Below are positions 33,734 through 41,887 of a DNA stretch of 64,000 bases, one piece after another. A model generated the notes under the pieces. It made no database searches. It had not been told where the DNA came from and was given only the letters and a program-made list of their open reading frames with translations. The DNA is from Acidobacteriaceae bacterium dw_441 (GTDB lineage Bacteria; Acidobacteriota; Terriglobia; Terriglobales; Acidobacteriaceae): assembly GCA_018449715.1 (NCBI GenBank), contig JAAVVA010000004.1, positions 62,001-126,000 of the forward strand, read 5' to 3'. The position numbers and the translations under genes are program-made. Position 1 is the first letter of the stretch. Each line of letters starts with the position of its first letter.

Positions 33734-34315
33734 ATGAAAAAGCTCAGGATCATGGAACACATCTCGCTGGATGGCGTGATTCAGCACTCCGCCGATGATG
33801 ACGGTTTCGCCTATAGCGACTGGACTGCGCCGTATCGGACGCCTGAGGGCCGGGACGCGTTGCTTGCGGCGCAGGGTGGAAGCTTCGATCTGCTGCTTGG
33901 GCGTCGCACCTACGATCTCTGGTCGGGGTTCTGGCCGAAGGCTCCGAGCAGTCCGATGGCGGACGCTCTGAATGCAGCGACGAAGTATGTCGTGACGCAT
34001 CGCCCGGAGAGTCTTGCATGGGGGCCGGTCGAAGGGGTTGGGCCGGACTTCATCAAGGAGGTTCGCCGCATCAAGGCGCAGGATGGGCGGGACCTTGTGC
34101 TGTGGGGCAGCTCTACGCTGGCCTCGAAGCTGCTCGAGCATGGGCTGGTGGAGGAGGTGCTGCTGATTGTTTATCCGGTGCTGCTGGGCAGCGGGAAGCG
34201 ATTTTTTGCGGAGGGGACTCCGGCGTGCTCGTTCGAGCTTGTCAGCACGCAGGCGACGCCGTCCGGCGTCATCTTCAGTATTTACAAATTCGCTGGGCCT
34301 TTGAAGGCTGGGTAG
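33734..34315 (+). CDS. Dihydrofolate reductase/RibD C-terminal-like reductase
   Basis: A 193-residue protein of the RibD_C/DHFR-like fold: KLRIMEHISLDGVIQ at the start, LLLGRRTYDLWSGFWP in the nucleotide-binding part, and VEEVLLIVYPVLLGSGKRFF near the end. These small NADPH-dependent reductases are widespread and mostly uncharacterised; no riboflavin genes are nearby. The ATG has GGAGG six bases upstream. Likely a single-gene unit. Confidence 0.85.
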   Translation: MKKLRIMEHISLDGVIQHSADDDGFAYSDWTAPYRTPEGRDALLAAQGGSFDLLLGRRTYDLWSGFWPKAPSSPMADALNAATKYVVTHRPESLAWGPVEGVGPDFIKEVRRIKAQDGRDLVLWGSSTLASKLLEHGLVEEVLLIVYPVLLGSGKRFFAEGTPACSFELVSTQATPSGVIFSIYKFAGPLKAG

Positions 34316-34477
34316 GTTGGTGGGCTCGGGCGAGGATGTCATGAGACTTGCAAATCGCGACTTGCAAATCACCATCTGCTGGAATTCTTCGATGCTTCCT
34401 GACTGGAAGCCGACTTGTCGGTAGCAAACTGAGGGTTGCCCGGACTAGGCTATGGAGATCTTTTGATCGGTGAGAAC

Positions 34478-34867
34478 ATGGGGAGCATGGATGACATTGC
34501 TCGCAGCCCCGAACACGCTATTGAGATTCTCGACCGTGCCTTTAACGGAGGCGATCTAGAGACAATCATGAACTTCTACGATGAGGCCGCCGTTGTAGTG
34601 CCCCAACCTGGGGTCGAGGCTAGGGGAAAAGCGGCTATCCGCGACATGTACGCGAAGATGCTACAGCCGGGAATGGTGGCTCGCCAGCTGAAAATTCGTG
34701 TGCTCGAAGCGGATGGGATCGCGCTATTCATCTCTCATTGGGGCCTAAGTGTGCCGGGTCAAGACGAGAAAACCTTCATCTCAACTACAGTTCTACGTCA
34801 ACAGAATGATGGCGGATGGAAGGCCATGATCGATAACGCACAGGGACCAGCGATCCTCGATCAATGA
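34478..34867 (+). CDS. SnoaL-like/NTF2-fold protein
   Basis: A protein of about 129 residues with the NTF2-like opening AIEILDRAFNGGDLETIMNFYDEAAVVVPQPGVEARGK and IRDMYAKML helix, followed by beta strands. SnoaL-like and DUF4440-type proteins are often small isomerases or hydrolases of unknown substrate. Starts at 34436, 34478 and 34487 are possible; 34478 follows GGTGAG. The composition is slightly less G/C-rich than the neighbours. Confidence 0.7.
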   Translation: MGSMDDIARSPEHAIEILDRAFNGGDLETIMNFYDEAAVVVPQPGVEARGKAAIRDMYAKMLQPGMVARQLKIRVLEADGIALFISHWGLSVPGQDEKTFISTTVLRQQNDGGWKAMIDNAQGPAILDQ

Positions 34868-34934
34868 ACATAGATCCCGACAAACGCCCTTCTCGTTTTT
34901 TGTAAATGCAGGTAAGTCATCGGTGGCAGTTTGA

Positions 34935-35045
34935 GAGAAAGCAGATTCCTTCGCTTCGCTACGGAATGACAAGTTCGTGAGGTTGGGTAAAGGTCAGGGC
35001 AGCCTGCAAATACAGGGATTCTTCGCTGCGCTACGGAATGACAGT
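34935..35045 (-). repeat. Modules A and B, inverted orientation
   Basis: Reversed A at 34938-34976, and a B/A hybrid (GGGATTCTTCGCTGCGCTACGGAATGACAG) at 35016-35045, showing recombination between the two related modules. Confidence 0.8.
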
Positions 35046-35070
35046 CGTGAAGGGGCGTGGGGTGGTGGCT

Positions 35071-36501
35071 TCAGTGCTTGCCCTCGGCGGAGCTTCGGCT
35101 CTGCGGGGTGGTACCGGAGATGGAGCTGGGGTCGTCGGTTCGCACGCCTGCAGGGACCGGGAGGGGGCCTTGCAGCAGAGGGTCTTCCGTCTTCGTCATC
35201 CACTGGGAGAGGCGCTGGCGCATCTCGTGCAGCGTGCCCTGCGCGTTGGAGTGCGTGGCGAGGTTCGTGCGCTCGGCGGGGTCGAAGAGGAGGTCGTATA
35301 ACTCTTCGCCCTCGTTGTCGGCTAGCAGCGGTTGCTGCTGCCAGCCGTTTTTGAGCCAGTAGGACTTTGAGGCTCCGTCGTCGCAGTTCACGAGGACGGC
35401 GGTGCTGCGGTGGTCGAAGCGGCGGATGTACTTGTAGCGCGCGGTGCGGACGGAGCGGCTGGGTTCGTAGGCCGCATGGAAGTTGATCTCGGCGAAGACG
35501 GCTTCGTCGGCGCTCTGCTGTTTGCCTTCGACGAGAGGCAGGAAAGACTGGCCGGTGAGCCACGTGGGCTTTTCGATGCCGAGATAGTCGCAGAGCGTGG
35601 GGAAGAGATCGATCTGCGAGAGGAGAGCGTCGCACACTTGCGGCTGCGAGAAGGCTCCGGGGCCGCGGAGGATCATGGAGACGCCGGTGCCGGTGTCGCG
35701 CAGGGTGCACTTCATGTTGGGGAAGGCGATGCCGTGGTCGGTGGTGCTGATGACGAGCGTGTTTTCGGCGAGGCCCGCCTCTTCAAGGGCGTCGAGCACC
35801 CGGCCGACGGCGGTGTCGAGGACGCGGGCGCTGGCGAAGTATCCGGCCATGTCGCGGCGGGTTTCGGGCGTGTCGGGAAGGGGCGCGGGAGGCTGGAGGT
35901 AGTCGGGGTTGTCGACGGGGTCGGGGTAGAGGCGGTGGGTCTCGAAGAAGCCGACGTCGAGGAAGAAGGGTTGCTGCTTCGCGGCTCGACTGTGGAGGAA
36001 GCTGACGGCTGCGGGGGCTACGTCTTTTGCGCTGTCGGTGGCGTGGGGGAGGAGCTGGTCGTAGCCGATGTTTTTGGGGTTGGCGGCGACGTGTTGCAGT
36101 CCGGCGAGCACAGTTTGGTAGCCGTGCGGCTTGAGGGTGTGGATGATGTGGCGGTCGGGGTGGGTGAGGCTCCAGCCGCGGTGTGCGAGGCCCAGCATGC
36201 CGCTCTGGTGCGAGGTCTGGCCGGTGAGCATGGCGGCTCGGCTGGGGGAGCAGCCGGGGGAGGCGGAGTGCATCTGGCGGAAGGTGACTCCGGTGCGAGC
36301 GAGGCGGAGGAGGCGCGGGGTGGGGACGCTGTGGCCGTAGGGAGCGAGGTAGCGGCCGGAGTCGTGCGAGTGGAGGTAGAGGATGTTGGGCTTCGCCGCA
36401 GGAGTTGTTTGAGACGAGGCTTTGCTGCGGAGTGCGCCGGTGGCGGCGAGGGCTCCGCCGATCTGCTTGACGAAGCCGCGTCTGGAGAGCGAGGGGTCCA
36501 T
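35071..36501 (-). CDS. Tat-exported type I sulfatase
   Basis: A 476-residue arylsulfatase-type enzyme. The N-terminus SLSRRGFVKQIGGALAATGA is a twin-arginine signal. NILYLHSHDSGRY supplies metal-binding Asp, and GCSPSRAAMLTGQ is the sulfatase signature CxPSR whose Cys is converted to formylglycine. TTDHGIAFPN and the C-terminal RTARYKYIRRFD complete the core. It removes sulfate from carbohydrates or other esters outside the cytoplasm; the substrate is unknown. No maturase (anSME or FGE) is in the window. The start at 36501 is preferred because the Tat motif follows. Confidence 0.9.
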   Translation of the reverse strand: MDPSLSRRGFVKQIGGALAATGALRSKASSQTTPAAKPNILYLHSHDSGRYLAPYGHSVPTPRLLRLARTGVTFRQMHSASPGCSPSRAAMLTGQTSHQSGMLGLAHRGWSLTHPDRHIIHTLKPHGYQTVLAGLQHVAANPKNIGYDQLLPHATDSAKDVAPAAVSFLHSRAAKQQPFFLDVGFFETHRLYPDPVDNPDYLQPPAPLPDTPETRRDMAGYFASARVLDTAVGRVLDALEEAGLAENTLVISTTDHGIAFPNMKCTLRDTGTGVSMILRGPGAFSQPQVCDALLSQIDLFPTLCDYLGIEKPTWLTGQSFLPLVEGKQQSADEAVFAEINFHAAYEPSRSVRTARYKYIRRFDHRSTAVLVNCDDGASKSYWLKNGWQQQPLLADNEGEELYDLLFDPAERTNLATHSNAQGTLHEMRQRLSQWMTKTEDPLLQGPLPVPAGVRTDDPSSISGTTPQSRSSAEGKH

Positions 36502-36600
36502 CTCGTATGCCTTTCGGTGAGGAGGGATACCGGAAAAATGCGTCGGATCAGGATGCCTTAGAGGAGGATGGGATGGCAAAGGCGTGCGACTTGGATGACA

Positions 36601-37434
36601 TTACTGCGCGGGGATGTAGGTGACGATGCGGAGGCGCGAGGGACGGAACAGCTCCAGGTCGAAGGTGTTGTAGATGCGATTGCCGGTGGGGAGGCGAAGC
36701 TCCTTTCTCCAGCTGTGCGGCCACGCGACGTTGTGCTGCGGCCACCAGTCGCGAAAGGCGGGGCTGCGGCGTTTGAGGTCGGCGACCAGGGTGATGCGGT
36801 CGGGGTCGTCGAGGTGGTCGGAGGAATCGGTGCGGAAGTGCGCGAGGGAGCAGCGGGCGACCTCCTCCCAGTTGACGAAGAGGTGGTGGAAGAGGGGCGA
36901 GGTGAAGATGAGGCGCAGGTAATTGCGCTCCTCGCGGGGCATGGTGGAGAGGCCTCCGAAGACGGCTTCGGCCCCGCTGTTCCATGCGACGAAGTTCCAG
37001 CGGGGGTCGAGCGCGTAGGCGGGGTTGGGCTCCATGCCCTGCAGCATGGCGCGGAGGGGAGTCATCACCTGATCGTTGGGCTGAGCCGTGGGAAGGGGGA
37101 TTGTGGGGGGGTGGCCGGCAAGCTGGAAGAGGTGAGCGCGCTCCTGAGGGTCGAGGCGCAGGGCCTGGCCGAGGCTGTCGAGCGTGGCGAGCGAGAGGTT
37201 GAGGTCGCGGGCCTGCTCGATCCACGTGTACCAGGCGGTGCTGATGCCTGCGGCCTCGGCGACCTCTTCGCGGCGGAGGCCGGGAACGCGGCGGCGTGTG
37301 GTGCGGGGAAGGCCGAGGGCCTCGGGAGACAGGTTCTCGCGGCGCGAGCGCAGGAAGCCTGCAAGCTCGTGGCGGCGGGAGTTGGTGCTGAGGGTGGGAG
37401 TGGTGGTCCCAGGATAGGCAATGACTTGTTCCAT
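36601..37434 (-). CDS. XRE-family regulator with MmyB-like ligand domain
   Basis: A 277-residue protein: an N-terminal helix-turn-helix of the XRE type (ELAGFLRSRRENLSPEALGL, then RREEVAEAAGISTAWYTWIEQ) and a C-terminal MmyB-like domain (MEPNPAYALDPRWNFVAWN, YLRLIFTSPLF). These regulators usually control the divergent neighbouring gene, often a short-chain reductase; here the 68-base intergenic region with the PRISE-type reductase is the likely operator. Confidence 0.88.
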   Translation of the reverse strand: MEQVIAYPGTTTPTLSTNSRRHELAGFLRSRRENLSPEALGLPRTTRRRVPGLRREEVAEAAGISTAWYTWIEQARDLNLSLATLDSLGQALRLDPQERAHLFQLAGHPPTIPLPTAQPNDQVMTPLRAMLQGMEPNPAYALDPRWNFVAWNSGAEAVFGGLSTMPREERNYLRLIFTSPLFHHLFVNWEEVARCSLAHFRTDSSDHLDDPDRITLVADLKRRSPAFRDWWPQHNVAWPHSWRKELRLPTGNRIYNTFDLELFRPSRLRIVTYIPAQ

Positions 37435-37502
37435 GATCCGAATCGCTCCAGAGTAGTAGATGTTGCCGGGAGCGATGAGGCTTCCGGGGAATGAGGAGCG
37501 AG

Positions 37503-38564
37503 ATGGAAAAGACGGCGTTGGTGGTAGGGGTTTCGGGGATCGTGGGGCGTAATCTGGCGGACCTGCTGGTGGCTGAGGGATGGACGGTCTATGGGGCCGC
37601 TCGCAGGCCTGGAGTGCGCGAGGGGATTATTCCCGTTGCCGTGGATTTGCAGGATGCGGTGGCGGTGGCTGCCGCGCTGAAGGACGTGAGGCCGACGCAT
37701 GTGTTTCTGGCGACGTGGCTGCGGCAGGCGACCGAGGCCGAAAATATTCGCGTGAATGCGGGCATGGTGCGAAATGTGCTCGATGCGGTTTCCACTGCGA
37801 AGACCGTGCAGCATGTGGCGCTGGTGACGGGGCTGAAGCACTACCTCGGGCCGTTCGAGGCGTATGGCAAGGGGAAGCTGCCGGAGACTCCGTTTCGTGA
37901 GACGCAGCCGAGGTTGGAGATCGAGAACTTTTACTACGCGCAGGAGGACGAGGTGTATGCCGCCGCAGAGCGCGAGGGTTTTGGATGGAGCGTGCATCGT
38001 CCGAGCTCGATTATCGGGTATGCGGTGGGCAATGCGATGAACATGGGCACGACGCTGGCGGTGTATGCGAGCCTCTGCAAAGAGCAGGGGCAGCCGATGC
38101 GGTTTCCGGGTTCGTCGGTGCAGTGGAAGAGCCTGACGGATGTGACGGACGCGAGGCTGCTGGCGAAGCATCTGCTGTGGGCTTCGACTACGCCTGCGGC
38201 GCGGAATGAGGCGTTCAACGTGGTGAACGGCGATGTGTTTCGCTGGAGCTGGATGTGGAGGCGCATCGCGGAGTGGTTCGGGATGGAGGCCGAGGAGCTG
38301 GCGGGCGAGGGGGTTCCCTTGGAGACGCAGCTTGTTGATGCGGGGCCGGTTTGGAGCGGGATCGCCACGAAGTATGGGCTGGCGGAGGGGGATATCCATC
38401 GGCTTGTCTCGGCTTGGCATACGGATGCGGATCTTGGAAGGCCGATCGAGGTGGTGACGGATATGTCGAAGAGCCGCAGGCTTGGGTTTGCGGAGTACCA
38501 GTCTACGGATGAGAGCTTCTTCGATCTGTTTGCGAGGCTGCGGGAGGAGAGGCTGATTCCTTAG
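37503..38564 (+). CDS. SDR-family reductase of the PRISE (progesterone 5-beta-reductase-like) type
   Basis: A 353-residue short-chain dehydrogenase with the Rossmann glycine motif VVGVSGIVGRNLADLL at about residues 6-21. The PRISE-type motifs are KHYLGPFEAYGK, FYYAQEDEVYAAAEREGFGW with the catalytic Tyr, and VHRPSSIIGYAVGNAMNMG. Relatives reduce enone C=C bonds using NADPH; the bacterial substrates are unknown. The ATG at 37503 has GAGGAG upstream. It is divergent from, and probably regulated by, the XRE protein. Confidence 0.85.
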   Translation: MEKTALVVGVSGIVGRNLADLLVAEGWTVYGAARRPGVREGIIPVAVDLQDAVAVAAALKDVRPTHVFLATWLRQATEAENIRVNAGMVRNVLDAVSTAKTVQHVALVTGLKHYLGPFEAYGKGKLPETPFRETQPRLEIENFYYAQEDEVYAAAEREGFGWSVHRPSSIIGYAVGNAMNMGTTLAVYASLCKEQGQPMRFPGSSVQWKSLTDVTDARLLAKHLLWASTTPAARNEAFNVVNGDVFRWSWMWRRIAEWFGMEAEELAGEGVPLETQLVDAGPVWSGIATKYGLAEGDIHRLVSAWHTDADLGRPIEVVTDMSKSRRLGFAEYQSTDESFFDLFARLREERLIP

Positions 38565-38609
38565 GGCGGCGCGGAAGGAGATCTTCTTTGAGAAGGATGT
38601 GGGGGGATG

Positions 38610-38825
38610 GGCATCCTGCAAAGAAATACAGGGATTCTTCGCTTCGCTCAGAATTACGGTCGTGGTGGTACGAACGGGATTCATCCCACCCTTCGCGGTG
38701 AGGCTGCGAAGGATGGGGCACCCCGGTCGTTCTGCAAATTCCATCTTTAGAGATTCTGCAAACCACATCAGAGATTCTGCAAACCCACATCTGGCGATGA
38801 AGCTGCCAGATATGGGGTATCCGAT
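38610..38825 (-). repeat. Composite repeat B-C-D, inverted orientation
   Basis: Reversed B (38618-38662), C (38679-38733), two partial TTCTGCAAA(C) joints (38752 and 38773) and D (38785-38825). Confidence 0.85.
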
Positions 38826-38832
38826 TTTTGGC

Positions 38833-41085
38833 TTATTGCTGCGTGAAGAGGGTGTGGTTGGGAGAGGGGCCCATCGTGAAGGTGAGGGTTCCGCCTTGCG
38901 TGATGGTTGTGTGAGAGATGCGTGCGGTGGTGAGGGGCTTACCGTTCAACTCGGCGGATTGGACGTAGATATTCTGCGGGCTCGTGTTCTTGGCGATCAC
39001 CGTGAACTTCGCTCCGTTGGGGAGGTTCAGGGTGGCGGTGGCGAAGAGTGGCGCGCCGATCCAGTACTCGGGGATGCCGGGGGCTACAGGATAAAAGCCT
39101 AGCGCGCTGAAGATCCACCATGCGGACATCTGGCCCGCGTCGTCGTTGCCGGGAAGGCCCGCGGGGGTATCGTTGTAGACCGCGAGAAGGTCGGAGAGGT
39201 GCTTCTGTCCCTTCCACGGTGCGCCTGCTTCGTCGTAGAGGTAGGCGATGTGGTGGCCGGGCTCGTTGCCGGGGTCGTAGAGGTGGTTGCTGAAGAGGCC
39301 GTCGAGCTTTTCTAAGAATGCGGCTTTGCCTCCGGTGGCCGCGATGAGGCCGGGGACGTCCTGCGGGACGTAGAAGGTGTACTGCCAGGAGTTACTCTCG
39401 GTGACGAAGGTGGCGTGTTGCTTCGGGTCGAAGGGAGTGATCCACGATCCGTCCTCGTGGCGGCCTCGGGCGAAGCGGGTTTCGGGGTCGAGGATGTTCT
39501 TCCAGTTGTTGGAGCGAGTGGCGAGTATCGCTGCGTCCTTCGTGTCGCCGAGGGCGGTGGCGAGGCGCGAGATGATGGCGTCGTCGAAGGCGTATTCGAG
39601 CGTGCGCGAGACCTGCTCGTTGTTGTGGAAGGCCTCGGCGACGGGGTCTTCGAGGGGGATGTAGCCGAGGCGCATGTAGGACTTGAGGGAGCGGCGGCCG
39701 AGGCCGTCCTTGTACTGCTCGTAGGGCGGCGTGTCGAAGGCGTTCTGGCGCACGAGCTTCCATGCGGCGGCGACGTCGAAGCTGCGGAGGCCCTTCATGT
39801 AGGCGTCGGTGAAGACGACTCCTGTATGGTCGCCGATCATCTCGGAGGTGTAGCTGCCCCAGGCGGGGAAGATGGGGAGGTATCCACCTTGCTGGCCTTT
39901 GAGCACGAGCGACTGCATCATCTGCTGGACGCGTGTGGGCTCGAGGATGGTGAGGAGCGGGAGCTGGGCGCGGTAGCTGTCCCAGAGGGAGAAGTCGTCG
40001 TAGTAGGGAGTGCCTGCGAAGCGTCCGGTATGTTCGATGTGCTCAATGGCTCCGTTGCCTGCGAAGCGTGGGTAGGCTCCGTCGGCGTCGCTGGCGATGC
40101 GGGGCAGGAGCAATGCGTGATAGAGCGACGTGTAGAAGACGCGGCGCTGCTGCGGAGTGCCGCCGGTGAGGGCGATGCTGTCGAGCGCGTGCGTCCATGC
40201 GCGCGTGGTCTTCGCGCGGAGGGCGTCGAAGTTCCATGCGGGGATCTCGGTGTGGAGGTTGCGGCGGGCGGCCTCGATGGAGGTGAAGGAGGTTCCGGTG
40301 CGGATGAGGATGCTGCCGGGCTTCGCGAGGTGCAGGCGGAGGTAGGCTCCCATGTGCTGGCAGGTGCCGGTGTTCTTCAGCTCGGGCTGCTGCGTGATGT
40401 TGTCGTCGCACCAGGTTCCGCTGCTCACGGCATGCTCGCGGAGCTGGATGACGAAGTAGCCGCTGAAGCCGGTGGGCTTGTCGGCTCCCTGATAGATGCG
40501 ATGGACGGGGTTGTAGCCGGTGATTTCGTTGTGCGCCGCATCGACGTGGACCCAGCCGTTCTTCATGCGGGCGTTGGATTCGACGATGAGGTTGATGTCG
40601 CCTGCCTTCGCGAACGTCGAGCGCACGAAACCGGAGCGGATGCCGCTGGTGGTCTCGATGGTTTCGTCGTAGGCGGGGAGGCGGACGGAGTAATACGCCG
40701 GCTGCGCGATCTCGTCGGCGTGGCTGAAGGCGGCGGCGCGGGTGTCGGGCGTGGGGTGGAGGTCGCCCGTGGTCGTCATGAGGGTGACACTGCCGTAGTC
40801 CTGCGTGCAGGAGCCGCTCATCCAGTGGCTGGCGCGGATGCCGGTGAGGCGCGTGTCGCGGAAGTAGTAGGGCGGGATGCACTTCTTCTCGGTGGATTGC
40901 GTCTCGGGGACCCAGTTGGTCATGGCGAAGGGCTCGCCGACGGTGGGGGAGGTCTGGCCTTCGTTGGCGGTGCCGATGTGGGGATCGACGAGGGAGTAGG
41001 GGGTGCTCGCGGACTGCGCGGAGGCGGGGAGGATCGCGGCGAGGAGAAGGGCTGCGGAGAGGCAGAGAATGCGGTGGGGCTGCAT
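38833..41085 (-). CDS. Secreted GH92-family alpha-mannosidase
   Basis: A 750-residue exported enzyme with signal peptide MQPHRILCLSAALLLAAILPAS. The body matches glycoside hydrolase family 92: VDPHIGTANEGQTSPTVGEPFAMTNW at the start, GIRASHWMSGSCTQDYG, DDFSLWDSYRAQLPLLTI, and near the end GLPGNDDAGQMSAWWIFSALGFYPVAPG containing the conserved acidic residues. GH92 enzymes are calcium-dependent exo-alpha-mannosidases acting on N-glycans and fungal mannans. The start at 41085 begins the signal peptide; the upstream frame is translated repeat. Confidence 0.92.
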   Translation of the reverse strand: MQPHRILCLSAALLLAAILPASAQSASTPYSLVDPHIGTANEGQTSPTVGEPFAMTNWVPETQSTEKKCIPPYYFRDTRLTGIRASHWMSGSCTQDYGSVTLMTTTGDLHPTPDTRAAAFSHADEIAQPAYYSVRLPAYDETIETTSGIRSGFVRSTFAKAGDINLIVESNARMKNGWVHVDAAHNEITGYNPVHRIYQGADKPTGFSGYFVIQLREHAVSSGTWCDDNITQQPELKNTGTCQHMGAYLRLHLAKPGSILIRTGTSFTSIEAARRNLHTEIPAWNFDALRAKTTRAWTHALDSIALTGGTPQQRRVFYTSLYHALLLPRIASDADGAYPRFAGNGAIEHIEHTGRFAGTPYYDDFSLWDSYRAQLPLLTILEPTRVQQMMQSLVLKGQQGGYLPIFPAWGSYTSEMIGDHTGVVFTDAYMKGLRSFDVAAAWKLVRQNAFDTPPYEQYKDGLGRRSLKSYMRLGYIPLEDPVAEAFHNNEQVSRTLEYAFDDAIISRLATALGDTKDAAILATRSNNWKNILDPETRFARGRHEDGSWITPFDPKQHATFVTESNSWQYTFYVPQDVPGLIAATGGKAAFLEKLDGLFSNHLYDPGNEPGHHIAYLYDEAGAPWKGQKHLSDLLAVYNDTPAGLPGNDDAGQMSAWWIFSALGFYPVAPGIPEYWIGAPLFATATLNLPNGAKFTVIAKNTSPQNIYVQSAELNGKPLTTARISHTTITQGGTLTFTMGPSPNHTLFTQQ

Positions 41086-41199
41086 GGTGCGGGTGGACTC
41101 CCTTGAGGGTTTACGGCTTTGGCCTACCCGCGTGACTTTATCACGGTAGGAGAGGGTTTTTCGTGAGGGGAGTCTTCGAGTGTTTGTGGCGGTGTGGGC

Positions 41200-41430
41200 G
41201 TCTTGCAACGCAAGGCCGGGATTCTTCGGCTTCGCCTCAGAAGGATGGTTCGTGCGGGTGTGGGATTTGTTCCTCCCACCCTTCGCGGTGAGACTGCGAA
41301 GGATGGGGCACCCGGTGAGTGGTGGGAGTTCGGAAGGAAAGGCAAAAGCAGATTCCTTCGCTTCGCTACGGAATGACAAGTTCTTCTCTGTGGGACGACA
41401 AGTGCTTCGCTGCGGGATGACAAGTGCTGA
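41200..41430 (-). repeat. Composite repeat B-C-A with three A ends
   Basis: Reversed B (41203-41250), C (41274-41320), A (41345-41385), then GGGA(C/T)GACAAGTGCTTC-type units twice more (41392-41430). They end 20 bases before the blaI promoter region. Confidence 0.85.
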
Positions 41431-41448
41431 AGTTGGATGTTTTTCGAT

Positions 41449-41509
41449 CTCCTAAATTTTTAGTTGACAGCGTGGAGGCGTGCGGTCTATTGTCCTAATC
41501 ATTTAGGAG
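41449..41509 (+). promoter_or_regulatory. blaI promoter bracketed by inverted operator-like repeats
   Basis: TTGACA (41464-41469), then 16 bases, then TCTATT (41486-41491) resembles a sigma-70 promoter. CTCCTAAAT (41449-41457) and its exact complement ATTTAGGAG (41501-41509) flank it. Each arm also belongs to a local dyad CCTAA-N4-TTAG(G/T), at 41451-41464 and 41494-41507. The right one overlaps the ribosome site. This fits BlaI-type autorepression. Confidence 0.7.
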
Positions 41510-41515
41510 GTGGGT

Positions 41516-41887
41516 GTGGCGAAGGGCGATCTGACCAAGCTGGAACTGCAGATCATGCAGGTGATCTGGAAGAAGGGTGCGAGCAATGTGAGCGCGGTGC
41601 AGGAGGGGCTGGAGCAGCCGCTCGCATATACGACCGTGCAGACGATGCTGAACATTCTTCATCGCAAGGGGAAGCTGAAGCGAAGGCTGAAAGGGCGGGC
41701 GTATGAATACTCCGCCGCGGTGACGGAGACGAAGGCGCTGAACCACGCGGTGCGCGACCTGGTGGATCGCATGTTCGGAGGGTCAAGCGAGGAGCTGGTG
41801 ATGAGCCTGATCAAGAGCAGGCAGATCGACGCGAAGCAGATTGCGAAGTTGACGAAGAGGCTGGAGGAGGAGGGGGGCGAGGCATGA
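41516..41887 (+). CDS. BlaI/MecI/CopY-family repressor
   Basis: A 123-residue winged-helix repressor: MAKGDLTKLELQIMQVIWKKGASNVSAVQEGLEQPLAYTTVQTMLN contains the helix-turn-helix, RRLKGRAYEYSA the wing, and a dimerising C-terminal helix follows. Relatives are released from DNA when a membrane M56 peptidase senses a signal. The GTG at 41516 lies five bases after AGGAGG; a GTG at 41510 is possible. It overlaps the M56 gene by four bases (ATGA), so they are co-transcribed and coupled. Confidence 0.92.
   Translation: MAKGDLTKLELQIMQVIWKKGASNVSAVQEGLEQPLAYTTVQTMLNILHRKGKLKRRLKGRAYEYSAAVTETKALNHAVRDLVDRMFGGSSEELVMSLIKSRQIDAKQIAKLTKRLEEEGGEA

Noticed and set aside
39415..41106. 563-codon open frame antisense to the GH92 gene
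   Set aside because: Gly/Val/Glu-rich shadow of the codon bias of the real gene.
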